DNA of 64,000 bases from Enterococcus malodoratus ATCC 43197 (GCF_000407185.1 NZ_KE136481.1:1155636-1219635), one strand, 5' to 3'. Counted from the first letter of the stretch, positions 1 to 6,904 are shown. Numbers and translations: made by a program. Notes: generated by a model not told the origin, from the sequence alone.

Positions 1-1148
1 AACGTCTCAGAGTTCTCACTTATGATCTCCGTCGCTGTTTTAACTGACTGACCATCAAAACTAAATGTCCCGCTTGAAAAGCCCGTCTGCAACTCAATGA
101 TACGAAGAATGAAATTTATACTTGCAATAAACTCAGTCGACCGTAATGACGGTGAGAATTCGTCAATAAATGGTTCATCCGATTTCAACCGTTGAAATAC
201 TCCTGTTTTACTATCGAAACGCTTAACAGGGTTTCCCTTTTCGTCATAGCGAACTTTAAAGAAATGATCAGAAGCGAGTATCTTTCGTTTCGCTTCCTCA
301 ATTTCCCACATGAATTCGTCATACTTTTCGTTAATATCAATTAATTGGCGTTTTGCGTTGTCGATGACACCCAGACTTAACGGGCTGTTAAGGTCAAAGT
401 TATTCTTACCTGCGAGTTTAATATAAACAAAAAGTGGTCGACTAAAGCCAGGCATTGCTACCTCTTCCTGCAAGTCTTTGTATTTGTCTAATGATTTCAG
501 GGATATCTTAACGCCTACTTGATTTTGTTCATCTGATCGATACAACTCGTTGCGAATCCAATAGGTACCATCTTCCCACTCATGAAATTCTAACAACGTA
601 TAATATACGGTCTTTTGACCTTCTGTTTGTTGAGTAACAGTAGCGATTGCCGCCTCTGAAATATCATTCGTGTTCGATTCCAAGGGATAGAAGGTGTCAG
701 CTCGACAATACGAAATCCTTATTTTCCCGGTATTCGTATCAACATATGGACGCAAAGCCAAACCACCGATAGCGTACCCAGCTTCTAACTCTTCCCCAAA
801 GTTCTTTCTAAATTTATTATCGTTGAATACTTCTTGAAGAAATTTATCTGCATCCTCATTGTCCCCGCTAATGTCACAACCATCGTTAAAAACTAATTTC
901 GATAGTTTCCTTGCGACGACTTTAGAAACGTTTAACGAGTGAAATGGACGGCTTTTAGATAGTCCGTCGCTGTTGATATATTCCACATTAGGAAATGCAT
1001 TTTTATAAATTCGTTTATTATCACGAATACGGTCAAACTCATTAGCGTTTACAGATATTCTAGGATGATCAGTAATATCATTTAACGTTTGTACAACTCC
1101 CACTTTTGCACCTCCAATTCTGAATAAAGTCTTTAATCTTTCGAACAT
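1..1148 (-). CDS. Phage portal protein, partial (C-terminus beyond left edge)
   Basis: About 382 codons are open on the minus strand from an ATG at 1148 to the window edge with no stop. The product starts MFERLKTLFRIGGAKVGVVQ and looks like the SPP1 gp6-type/minor structural portal family of Siphoviridae of Gram-positive hosts. The portal forms the dodecameric ring at the capsid vertex through which the terminase pumps DNA. The start is preceded by a strong GGAGGTGGAGGA ribosome-binding site and lies 11 bp after the terminase large-subunit stop, the usual small terminase, large terminase, portal order. The family call rests on recalled similarity and position. The rest of the gene is outside the window. 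Confidence 0.85.
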   Translation of the reverse strand, partial: MFERLKTLFRIGGAKVGVVQTLNDITDHPRISVNANEFDRIRDNKRIYKNAFPNVEYINSDGLSKSRPFHSLNVSKVVARKLSKLVFNDGCDISGDNEDADKFLQEVFNDNKFRKNFGEELEAGYAIGGLALRPYVDTNTGKIRISYCRADTFYPLESNTNDISEAAIATVTQQTEGQKTVYYTLLEFHEWEDGTYWIRNELYRSDEQNQVGVKISLKSLDKYKDLQEEVAMPGFSRPLFVYIKLAGKNNFDLNSPLSLGVIDNAKRQLIDINEKYDEFMWEIEEAKRKILASDHFFKVRYDEKGNPVKRFDSKTGVFQRLKSDEPFIDEFSPSLRSTEFIASINFILRIIELQTGFSSGTFSFDGQSVKTATEIISENSET

Positions 1149-1159
1149 TCCTCCACCTC

Positions 1160-2452
1160 CTAGATGAGATATGTTTTCGTGAAGTAGTTTCCTGCATATC
1201 TCAATGTATCGAGATAGTGATTGTATTTATCTATAGGCAACCCGTTATCTTTTCTAACGTACATACCTATTTCTTTAATTGCATTATAAAAATCGTATTC
1301 ATTTTGGCCGGTATATAAAAATAGAACCTCTTTTGTCAAAAGATTCTGCACTCGCTCGATTCCAACTTCTATTCTCATACCGTTACTACTAATCTTGTCA
1401 CGGGAGTTATTGTCTGCAGCATCTGTCATAATTCCAATAAGATGTAGTTCTTCTCTTAAAGTCTTACAAGCTGGATCGACAAAGAAATAATTATAATGCG
1501 GATAGTTCCATTTTGAGTAACACCATTCTTTAAACAGTTTGATATCCTTTGCATAGGTGCTCATAGCCTTCACAACGCCTGTATCTGCTCCACTGTGGTA
1601 ATAGTTCGCTAGTTGATATAAATAATACTGTCCTCTATCAAACGTCACTAAACAGAAAGTACAGGTCGTAGCATCTGATTGACCTCCATCAGCAACAAAG
1701 AACGTTTCAATCGGTCTGCCTTTAATTGCATTCTTCATATGCTTATCTGTATCAAACATTGAGTAGATGACACCTTCTGGCATGACTCGTTCGCCTCTCC
1801 AATCCCGCTTAAGTAGATAATCAGACGTTTCGCATTGTTGTTTCCACATCTTTAAACGTTCGCCAGTTAATATGGGGTTATCAGTTGGACGCCAATGTCT
1901 GAATCTATAAGTGTTTGTTTTCTCGAACTGGTTCAATAGTTCTAAATTCGGATGATTGGGAGCTGGTGGGTTTTGTTCACCCAAATGAAACCGCATCTTG
2001 CTGGCCAGTGTTCGCCTGAATGATTCGGCTATCACTTCTTTGTTTAATAAATTAAACTCTAAAAAAGTGACGGTTCCAAAAGACATACCAGTTATACTAC
2101 CGACAGCATTTACTTTCCCTCCACCTTTATAGTAAATTCGTTTTTCATTTCCTTTACCAAAGTTAATCCAAAGGTGATCACCATTTTCGTTATGCCGAAT
2201 TTCTGAATTATTTTTGAATATATTCATCAAACCGAATCCTTCGCCATCAATGAACATTCGATAAGCCTGCTCTTGGTTATAAGCTAATACTAGATGATCT
2301 CTGTCTGGTGACTTGGCATAGATACGAGCCATCTTGAAAATATCACTCATGGTTTTACCCGATCGGATCGTACCCTCGTTCAATTCAAATTCAACTCCAG
2401 TGATATCAGATCCGATGTTATCCACCTGTTTTGGGCTAAATGCTATCGACAT
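1160..2452 (-). CDS. Terminase large subunit
   Basis: This 430-residue protein is the DNA-packaging motor and headful/cos nuclease that docks on the portal. Residues 26-34 (EGTIRSGKT) form the deviant Walker A typical of PBSX-type terminases. A hydrophobic strand with an acidic residue near 127-136 (E132) is the likely Walker B. The C-terminal half carries an RNase H-like nuclease with D255 in FFVADGGQSD and a later acidic FFVDPA motif. The length is normal for the family. The ATG overlaps the 3' end of the small-subunit gene by 17 bp, which suggests translational coupling. The portal follows directly. Confidence 0.95.
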   Translation of the reverse strand: MSIAFSPKQVDNIGSDITGVEFELNEGTIRSGKTMSDIFKMARIYAKSPDRDHLVLAYNQEQAYRMFIDGEGFGLMNIFKNNSEIRHNENGDHLWINFGKGNEKRIYYKGGGKVNAVGSITGMSFGTVTFLEFNLLNKEVIAESFRRTLASKMRFHLGEQNPPAPNHPNLELLNQFEKTNTYRFRHWRPTDNPILTGERLKMWKQQCETSDYLLKRDWRGERVMPEGVIYSMFDTDKHMKNAIKGRPIETFFVADGGQSDATTCTFCLVTFDRGQYYLYQLANYYHSGADTGVVKAMSTYAKDIKLFKEWCYSKWNYPHYNYFFVDPACKTLREELHLIGIMTDAADNNSRDKISSNGMRIEVGIERVQNLLTKEVLFLYTGQNEYDFYNAIKEIGMYVRKDNGLPIDKYNHYLDTLRYAGNYFTKTYLI

Positions 2453-2972
2453 CTATATCACTCTCCTCAATTGGAAGATTCACTAAAGCATCAAGCAACT
2501 CATTTTGTTGAGCATCTTCTGACAATTTATTAGCTTTGTCTCGAAGAATCGCTGCTTCTGCTTGAGCTTTTTCAAGCTGCGCTTTTAACAACGGACTAGC
2601 ATACTTCAAAAATAGATCAATTGCTTTTAATCTATTCTCTAAATCTGGGGTGTATTCGTACGTCATATCTTTAACGATTTTATCGCCCTCTAAGTGGTCT
2701 ATTTGTTTGCTACGGCTGATCATCGTTTTCCCGTCGTATATATCCAAAAGACTATTCAATTGTTCTTGTACATCCGTATTTCGCTTTTCAATGACAGGAG
2801 CTACCTTGTTAGCGATATATTCCACGACCTTAACATTTCTTAACAGTCGACTTGCTGTTGCTTCGGCAGTTTTTTTGCTGTATCCAGCTTTGATGGCGGC
2901 TTGTGTGGCATTACCACCATTAATAATATATTCATCTGCAAAAGCTTTTTGTCTTGTGGTTAAGTTTGCCAC
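2436..2972 (-). CDS. Terminase small subunit
   Basis: This 178-residue protein recognises phage DNA at the packaging start site and hands it to the large subunit. The N-terminus (TTRQKAFADEYIINGGNATQ, followed by AAIKAGYS) is the classic Terminase_2 helix-turn-helix signature. It is followed by an arginine-rich recognition helix, a central alpha-helical oligomerisation part and an acidic C-terminus that would contact the large subunit. The gene is second in the late transcript and overlaps the large-subunit gene by 17 bp. Confidence 0.95.
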   Translation of the reverse strand: MANLTTRQKAFADEYIINGGNATQAAIKAGYSKKTAEATASRLLRNVKVVEYIANKVAPVIEKRNTDVQEQLNSLLDIYDGKTMISRSKQIDHLEGDKIVKDMTYEYTPDLENRLKAIDLFLKYASPLLKAQLEKAQAEAAILRDKANKLSEDAQQNELLDALVNLPIEESDIDVDSI

Positions 2973-2990
2973 ATCAACGCCACCACCTCT

Positions 2991-3215
2991 CTATATGTAT
3001 TTCCTGATGTTCTCTTGGATATGATCCTCTTTCCAATAACCAAACCCACAATAGACCATCTTGCACTGATCAACCTCTACTGGCGTTGCTTCCCTGGTCA
3101 TTTCTACAACCGAATACTTCGCCTTCATTTGAATAGACATCACTACACGTTTATGCTGTCCTTTCATCGGCAGCGGGTATTTATTGTTTAATGATACATA
3201 CCAATAGTTTCTCAT
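2991..3215 (-). CDS. Hypothetical phage protein, first gene of the packaging transcript
   Basis: This is a 74-residue basic protein with aromatic patches (start MRNYWYVSLNNKYPLPMKG) and no recognised domain. It has 18 bp between its stop and the terminase small-subunit start, and a convincing -35/-10 pair lies about 33 bp upstream of its ATG. It is therefore the first gene of the terminase transcript. An ssDNA- or RNA-binding role is conceivable from its charge but nothing shows it. Confidence 0.65.
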   Translation of the reverse strand: MRNYWYVSLNNKYPLPMKGQHKRVVMSIQMKAKYSVVEMTREATPVEVDQCKMVYCGFGYWKEDHIQENIRKYI

Positions 3216-3247
3216 TTGTATATTCCTTTTCCAATTGTCGTGTAAGC

Positions 3248-3276
3248 GTTACAATGATATAATTTTCCTGTGTCAA
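3248..3276 (-). promoter_or_regulatory. Candidate promoter of the terminase/late operon
   Basis: On the minus strand a perfect -35 TTGACA (3271-3276) is followed after 17 bp by TGTAAC (3248-3253, 4/6 match to the -10). It lies just downstream of a factor-independent terminator and upstream of the 74-residue gene, so it can restart transcription into terS, terL and portal. An ArpU-dependent site nearby is possible, but I see no recognisable motif. Confidence 0.6.
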
Positions 3277-3304
3277 CATTAATAAATTGTTTACGTTCCA
3301 CGGA

Positions 3305-3335
3305 TAGATCGCTGCGGAAACAGCGGTCTATTTTT
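3305..3335. repeat. Ten-base-pair hairpin with a T run on the plus strand
   Basis: TAGATCGCTG (3305-3314) pairs with CAGCGGTCTA (3321-3330), with one wobble or mismatch, around a 6-nt loop. It is followed by five T residues on the plus strand. On that strand it could stop stray transcription entering the early region. On the minus strand it lies between the upstream terminator and the late promoter. Confidence 0.5.
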
Positions 3336-3340
3336 GTACG

Positions 3341-3370
3341 CAAAATAAAAACAGCCTCACGAGGAGACTG
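3341..3370 (-). terminator. Intrinsic terminator after the FtsK-gamma-like gene
   Basis: Minus-strand CAGTCTC (3364-3370) pairs with GAGGCTG (3352-3358, one G-T pair) and is followed by TTTTTATTTT. It abuts the stop codon at 3371 and separates the ArpU/structured-RNA transcript from the terminase transcript. Confidence 0.65.
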
Positions 3371-3529
3371 CTAAACTAAGCCTTCATTCTTTAACTGCTC
3401 ATATAGCTTTGTTGCTCTGTTAATTCCAATTCGCATTCTGTGTTGTAAATGAACTGGCTTTAATTTTTGTTCAACCCCGTTAAAGTCAATTGCTATCTTT
3501 CTAGCTTCACTAATTAATTCATCGTCCAT
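3371..3529 (-). CDS. Small winged-helix protein resembling the FtsK gamma domain
   Basis: The 52-residue product starts MDDELISEARKIAIDF and continues HRMRIGINRATKLYEQLKNE. This resembles the C-terminal gamma domain of FtsK/SpoIIIE, whose recognition helix reads KOPS/SRS sequences. I chose the ATG at 3529 because GGAGGA lies 8-10 bp upstream; a longer frame reaching 3610 lacks such a site. The gene is alone between the structured RNA block and a terminator. A sequence-specific DNA-binding role in packaging or late control is inferred. FtsK-gamma-like orphans are known in phages. Confidence 0.7.
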   Translation of the reverse strand: MDDELISEARKIAIDFNGVEQKLKPVHLQHRMRIGINRATKLYEQLKNEGLV

Positions 3530-3615
3530 AATTATTTTTCCTCCAATAATCGGCCATCGAAAATGTAGGTTTTCGGCCAAAATAAAAAGACCACCGAAGC
3601 GATCTTGCATATGTA

Positions 3616-4063
3616 TTGGATAGACAGGGTTACCGATTCTATCCCAGTCATCGTGGAATTAGTTTAATTACTAACTCCGACCATCTAACCAAATATGTAT
3701 TAAGCAACCTTACTCCATTATGGAACCCACTGTTACTCCATGCCTGGCAGATGGGAATGCTCGGTTGCTGCATCATTCGTTCACGCTTAACGGTGGTGAA
3801 ACACCTAAGTCACTGGCAAGGAATCAAACCTTGCTCATCGGGAAAGAGTCGTCACCTGTCAATCCCTTAATAAGCTCCAACGCCCTACGTTTTTAGCATT
3901 GGCTACCTATGCGTTAATCCTTCCGCCACAGTGACATAAAGACGGCACGTGAACTTTAAAAGAAATGGAGCTTTTCAACTCCATTCATCATTTATTTTTT
4001 TGCGTGCCGCCAATTAATCGGACAACTACATAAGTTTTTAGTTTGTAGTCAAGTTGTTGTCCG
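3616..4063 (-). ncRNA. Candidate large structured phage RNA (five closed modules)
   Basis: About 530 bp between the small winged-helix gene and arpU hold no plausible gene. Read on the minus strand, they hold five successive domains, each closed by a long-range helix. These are 4019-4063 (8 bp CGGACAAC/GTTGTCCG), 3941-4011 (9 bp, with an inner 6-bp hairpin), 3809-3935 (7 bp, tRNA-like), 3703-3769 (7 bp AGCAACC/GGTTGCT) and 3616-3692 (8 bp with one mismatch, inner 9-bp hairpin at 3655-3678). The last module is flanked by 9-nt direct repeats ATATGTATT at 3609-3617 and 3693-3701. A promoter-like pair lies upstream at 4107-4135. Size, density of helices, phage location and a tRNA-like part recall the GOLLD and ROOL RNAs, but I cannot confirm either family. 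Confidence 0.6.
3809..3935 (-). ncRNA. tRNA-like module, class II-like, 127 nt
   Basis: GTCACTG (5') pairs perfectly with CAGTGAC (3') as a 7-bp acceptor-like stem. It is followed by TG and a leucine/serine-like D arm (GCGGAAGGATTAACGC, with GG in the loop). A T-arm GCAAGG-TTTGATT-CCTTGC stands at the other end. Between them is an extended arm with CCAATGC/GCGTTGG around a 12-nt loop, and a weakly paired variable region. The whole is 40-50 nt longer than a class II tRNA. There is no encoded CCA, the T-stem has 6 bp, and no clear 7-nt anticodon loop is visible. I therefore call it tRNA-like and not a tRNA. Confidence 0.55.
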
Positions 4064-4106
4064 GATTAACTAACTTTTTGACACTATCATAATAACTCGT
4101 TTTATC

Positions 4107-4135
4107 AGCATATGATCAGTAGTTTTTCACGACAA
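4107..4135 (-). promoter_or_regulatory. Candidate promoter for the structured RNA
   Basis: Minus-strand TTGTCG (4130-4135) and TATGCT (4107-4112) are 17 bp apart; each matches consensus at 4 of 6 positions. It lies between the arpU stop and the first RNA module. Read-through from arpU is the alternative, since no terminator is visible after arpU. Confidence 0.4.
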
Positions 4136-4147
4136 AGTCCCGATGTT

Positions 4148-4618
4148 TTACCGGAATTTCAACAATTCTAGTGCTGAGGCAAATTGAATAATTGATTTCG
4201 TGGACTCTTGGGATACTAAATCTTCGCTGATGTGTAAACGTTGTGCTGTAACATAAATTGAATTTCCCAAGATATAACGATCGTAAAAGATTCTTTTTCG
4301 TCTGGTAGTTATCTCTGGCTTGAATGGATGCTGGATAACGGAAAACCCTTTTTCAAATAGATTGTGCAAATAGTCAAATTCCTCTTTGGCCTCTTCGTTT
4401 TGAATGAGAATTTCCTCAGCTTCACCTTGGTTTGTGTTTGCTGTGCTAGGAGGAATGAGCGAAAAGCTGCTTGTCACTTTGGGTTCCCTTGGTTGCCCGA
4501 CACGGCTTCTTGCTGGCAGATAGGCTGATAAAAATACACCCACGTTATATTTTGTTTTTTCTATGTCTACACTTTTTGGATCTGGGACCTCATATTTGCT
4601 AACATCGAAAAGTACCAT
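4148..4618 (-). CDS. ArpU family phage late transcriptional regulator
   Basis: This 156-residue protein resembles ArpU, the autolysin regulatory protein family first described in Enterococcus hirae and found at the early/late junction of many Gram-positive prophages. It switches on packaging, structural and lysis genes. The C-terminal third (YDRYILGNSIYVTAQRLHIS followed by EDLVSQ) has the sigma-factor-like helix-turn-helix of the family. The gene is the last protein gene before the packaging module, and a late promoter lies downstream. The ATG at 4618 has GGGGGAAT upstream. Confidence 0.85.
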   Translation of the reverse strand: MVLFDVSKYEVPDPKSVDIEKTKYNVGVFLSAYLPARSRVGQPREPKVTSSFSLIPPSTANTNQGEAEEILIQNEEAKEEFDYLHNLFEKGFSVIQHPFKPEITTRRKRIFYDRYILGNSIYVTAQRLHISEDLVSQESTKSIIQFASALELLKFR

Positions 4619-4640
4619 GACCGCGATTCCCCCTTATGAT

Positions 4641-4685
4641 ATACTAAAAATGCGAATAATTAGTATCAGCCGGAGGAATCCGGCT
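4641..4685. promoter_or_regulatory. Two inverted repeats upstream of arpU
   Basis: ATACTAA (4641-4647) and TTAGTAT (4660-4666) form a perfect 7-bp inverted repeat with a 12-bp spacer, 23 bp upstream of the arpU start. Next to it AGCCGG/CCGGCT (4668-4685) forms a 6-bp hairpin followed by T residues on the plus strand. The first could be an operator for arpU. The second overlaps the 3' end of the preceding gene's transcript. Confidence 0.45.
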
Positions 4686-4688
4686 TTT

Positions 4689-4859
4689 TTATTTTTCACT
4701 TACAAGACCTGCATTAACTAAATTATTCAAATATCTCAGTTGTTGTTTTACATAGAAATCATCTTTACAGCACTCCAAACGATGATTTACATCTTGTAAT
4801 ACCTCTAATGGAAAATTATACTTAGCAATCAACGAGTTTATTTCATCTATTGTATCCAT
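4689..4859 (-). CDS. DUF6877-like small phage protein
   Basis: This 56-residue helical protein (start MDTIDEINSLIAKYNFPLEV) resembles the DUF6877 proteins found in enterococcal and other Lactobacillales phages. Its function is unknown. The ATG at 4859 follows GAGGTCAAAGGT and is 4 bp from the stop of the preceding 32-residue gene, so the cluster is tightly packed. The family assignment is from memory. Confidence 0.7.
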   Translation of the reverse strand: MDTIDEINSLIAKYNFPLEVLQDVNHRLECCKDDFYVKQQLRYLNNLVNAGLVSEK

Positions 4860-4862
4860 GAA

Positions 4863-4961
4863 TTACCTTTGACCTCGTTTCTTTTTGGCCGTCCCATTTG
4901 CTTCTGCTTTTTGCTGCAACCGACGCTTTTTCTTCTTAATCTTTGATTTAGTTTTCCCCAT
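4863..4961 (-). CDS. Very basic 32-residue phage peptide
   Basis: The product begins MGKTKSKIKKKKRRLQQKAE and ends KKKRGQR; nearly half its residues are Lys or Arg. An AAAGGAC site precedes the ATG. It overlaps the gene before it by 14 bp and is followed within 4 bp by the next start, which supports translation as part of an overlapping chain. A nucleic-acid-binding peptide is the simplest guess; the function is unknown. Confidence 0.55.
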   Translation of the reverse strand: MGKTKSKIKKKKRRLQQKAEANGTAKKKRGQR

Positions 4962-5109
4962 CACTTTGTCCTTTCTGATTTTTTATTAAACTTGCGAATG
5001 ACCAAACTGCTAAAGCGTTGTTGAATGCTTCTTGTCTATCTTGTCCCTGCCTCATTAATGCCTTCTGCATTTTTACTATATATACAGCAAAATCATCGTA
5101 ATTAAACAT
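4948..5109 (-). CDS. Hypothetical phage protein (53 residues)
   Basis: MFNYDDFAVYIVKMQKALMR opens an alpha-helical, Gln/Ala-rich protein. I chose the ATG at 5109 because AGGAGG lies 8 bp upstream; an in-frame extension to 5151 lacks a site and overlaps the upstream gene. No family is recognised. It is in the run of small early/middle genes before arpU. Confidence 0.65.
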   Translation of the reverse strand: MFNYDDFAVYIVKMQKALMRQGQDRQEAFNNALAVWSFASLIKNQKGQSDGEN

Positions 5110-5119
5110 TTGATTCCTC

Positions 5120-5350
5120 CTACTTAAGATATAAAAAGTTAACATCAACAATTTTTATCTGAGTGAATGACTCCAGTTCCATATCATTGTTATAGGTGAC
5201 ATTGTAATATGATCGCTTTTTTTCAACGTTCTCGGGAGGATTACAAATGATTTCGGGTTTGGCCAAGTCTGGCATTTCGATATAGACCTTAATCCCCCAA
5301 CCATTTTCTATTGCTTTATCTAGTTTTTTTAAGAATTCACTTTTTTTCAT
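5120..5350 (-). CDS. Hypothetical phage protein (76 residues)
   Basis: This acidic-basic mixed protein starts MKKSEFLKKLDKAIENGWGI and has predicted beta strands in its C-terminal half (KIVDVNFLYL). A GAAAGGAA site precedes the ATG. It is unrecognised. It lies 10 bp upstream of the next gene and in the same direction as the whole module. Confidence 0.65.
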   Translation of the reverse strand: MKKSEFLKKLDKAIENGWGIKVYIEMPDLAKPEIICNPPENVEKKRSYYNVTYNNDMELESFTQIKIVDVNFLYLK

Positions 5351-5365
5351 TTCAATTTCCTTTCT

Positions 5366-5518
5366 CTATGTGATATCAGTAATTTCTTGAAGCCCACCAA
5401 GGGTAGGTACTTTGTACGCCCCCTTATATTTAGAATTCATTTTTCTGACCGCATCTTTAAATAGTTCGTACGTGATAGGCGTGGTTAACGGAACTAATCT
5501 TTCATCCAAAACATCCAC
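5366..5518 (-). CDS. Hypothetical phage protein (50 residues, GTG start)
   Basis: The likely product begins (M)DVLDERLVPLTTPITYELFK and continues to a stop at 5366. The frame is open back to 5620, but that part lies opposite codon use of the membrane-protein gene. A GTG at 5518 with GGAAGAA 8 bp upstream is the best start and gives a 25-bp overlap with the upstream gene. The family is unknown. Confidence 0.5.
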   Translation of the reverse strand: MDVLDERLVPLTTPITYELFKDAVRKMNSKYKGAYKVPTLGGLQEITDIT

Positions 5519-5715
5519 TTGATTAATTCTTCCTGCGTTCCATTGAAGTAGAGATTCAATTCTGCTCCAAAAATTATCAAAGCTCCTATAACAAACAGAA
5601 TAGCCCCAAATACTCGCCAACCTTTTTCGCTTCTTTCGCTGGCATTAAATAAGGTGTATCCCAGAGCAGCTATTATGAAGCCGACTATGGTATAAATTAT
5701 GGTTGTTGCAATCAT
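5494..5715 (-). CDS. Small membrane protein with two transmembrane helices
   Basis: The 73-residue product has two hydrophobic segments, roughly residues 2-22 (IATTIIYTIVGFIIAALGYT) and 33-53, separated by a short charged loop (SERSEKGWR), and an acidic tail. The start codon overlaps the stop of the upstream gene by 4 bp. Its function is not recognisable. Small inner-membrane proteins in this part of prophages are often accessory or exclusion factors, which is inference only. Confidence 0.6.
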   Translation of the reverse strand: MIATTIIYTIVGFIIAALGYTLFNASERSEKGWRVFGAILFVIGALIIFGAELNLYFNGTQEELIKWMFWMKD

Positions 5716-5993
5716 TCGCTGTCCTCCACTGCTTCATAGGTTGCTTCAAAAATATCAGGCTTACATGGGTACAGCTCACCTTGTACTCCTTTGATCACAT
5801 AATCTCCGGGTGTTACTAGCATGTTTCCTTCGAGCGTTTTGATATATAAGTCTCCTTGCCCTTCCCAAACGAACACGCCGTTCTCGTTTGCTTCCATTGC
5901 CCAATCTGGTGCATAAGGTGTGCCATCGGAATAAATCAAATCTCCGTCATACTGAAACGCTTCGATTACTACTGGTTTCTTTCTATATTTCAT
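5712..5993 (-). CDS. Conserved phage hypothetical protein (MKYRKKPVVIEA type)
   Basis: The 93-residue product opens MKYRKKPVVIEAFQYDGD and contains W and PGDYVIKGVQGELYPCKPDI, a pattern I recognise from many phages of Firmicutes with no assigned function. The fold looks all-beta. I chose the ATG at 5993 because GGAGGAAAAAT lies directly upstream; the longer frame is antisense-like there. It may have housekeeping homologues on plasmids and phages alike. Confidence 0.8.
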   Translation of the reverse strand: MKYRKKPVVIEAFQYDGDLIYSDGTPYAPDWAMEANENGVFVWEGQGDLYIKTLEGNMLVTPGDYVIKGVQGELYPCKPDIFEATYEAVEDSE

Positions 5994-6027
5994 TATTTTT
6001 CCTCCTTGATAGTGGTCGTTTGCCGAA

Positions 6028-6336
6028 CTATTCATATTCAACATCAGTGTCATACGGATTAAAAATGACGTTCACATGCTTATTAAGTTGTTTCTCCTCT
6101 GACTCGCTCAACCAATACGGCTTTTCACCATCTCTGAGAGGTGTGCCTACGCCTTCAATAAACGTCGCATTGTTATGGACAATGTTGTAAGCGATATGTT
6201 CGGCTAACTGTTCCAAATCATAAAAGTCATAGAAAAACTCTCTAAATTCTTCAAACCATTCATCGGTAAAATATGATTCATCAAGTTCCACTTTTACTTT
6301 ATCTCGTCTAGTCATTTCAATTTTTAATGTCTTCAT
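6028..6336 (-). CDS. Hypothetical acidic phage protein (102 residues)
   Basis: MKTLKIEMTRRDKVKVELDE opens a protein rich in aromatic and acidic residues (YFTDEWFEEFREFFYDFYDL). The strong GAGGAGGAAAAA site fixes the start. No family is recognised. The negative charge and aromatic clustering would suit a DNA-mimic or inhibitor, but nothing proves this. Confidence 0.7.
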   Translation of the reverse strand: MKTLKIEMTRRDKVKVELDESYFTDEWFEEFREFFYDFYDLEQLAEHIAYNIVHNNATFIEGVGTPLRDGEKPYWLSESEEKQLNKHVNVIFNPYDTDVEYE

Positions 6337-6359
6337 TTTTTCCTCCTCTAAGTCTTCCG

Positions 6360-6662
6360 TTAACCTACTAATTCATAATCTCTTGCTTCCCGTATTGACC
6401 AAGCAGGAACAGATTTACTTCCGTAATCTTCCCATTCGAGCCACCAACATGCACATGGTTCGTGGTCTTCATTTTGACCCACACGATATCTAACAAAAGC
6501 ATCTTCAACAACACATGGGACATTTTTATCAAGACCAAACATTTCTTTACGCCATGCTTCGATTGCTTCTTCTTTGGTATATTTTTGTTTGCTGAATCCA
6601 CCCCAATTAGTCCAATCGCCGTGGAATATTTCTGAATCAAATTTGCTCTTGCCTTTAATCAT
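6360..6662 (-). CDS. Hypothetical phage protein (100 residues)
   Basis: Starting at the ATG at 6662 the product begins MIKGKSKFDSEIFHGDWTNW and is rich in Trp, with a cysteine pair in EPCACWWLEWEDYG. Another in-frame ATG at 6671 sits directly against GAGGAAAGG, too close to be used well, so I prefer 6662. The function is unknown. Dense Trp content is uncommon for phage proteins of this size. Confidence 0.65.
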   Translation of the reverse strand: MIKGKSKFDSEIFHGDWTNWGGFSKQKYTKEEAIEAWRKEMFGLDKNVPCVVEDAFVRYRVGQNEDHEPCACWWLEWEDYGSKSVPAWSIREARDYELVG

Positions 6663-6702
6663 CACAGTCATCCTTTCCTCTGCTAATGCCCCAGTTAGCG
6701 GA

Positions 6703-6900
6703 CTATCTAATAAATTTCTCTTTCTTATATCCAACTTCGAGTAGAAACTCTTCTCGCTGATTCAACGCTGTTCGATAACTCGTTTTCGATTCAATACTCT
6801 TAGCTACTTGCTTTGCTTTTTCAATGCTGGTATAGCAGAACAGTTTTCTATCTTCGTCTGCTACGATTGCTGCAATCTTATCGTGATATATGCGATACAT
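6703..6900 (-). CDS. Hypothetical phage protein (65 residues)
   Basis: MYRIYHDKIAAIVADEDRKL opens a small basic protein with an internal helix (TSIEKAKQVAKSIESK). The only ribosome site is a modest GGAG nine bases upstream. It follows the helix-turn-helix-like gene by 4 bp. It is unrecognised. Confidence 0.6.
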   Translation of the reverse strand: MYRIYHDKIAAIVADEDRKLFCYTSIEKAKQVAKSIESKTSYRTALNQREEFLLEVGYKKEKFIR

Positions 6901-6904
6901 TGGA

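Noticed and set aside
3616-3870. Plus-strand 84-codon frame across the structured block
   Set aside because: No ribosome site, opposite to all neighbouring genes, and it lies over long-range helices; the residues show no protein-like pattern.
3809-3935. Calling this an ordinary tRNA-Leu or tRNA-Ser
   Set aside because: It is 40-50 nt too long, has no clear 7-nt anticodon loop and no CCA; only the acceptor, D and T parts look like tRNA.
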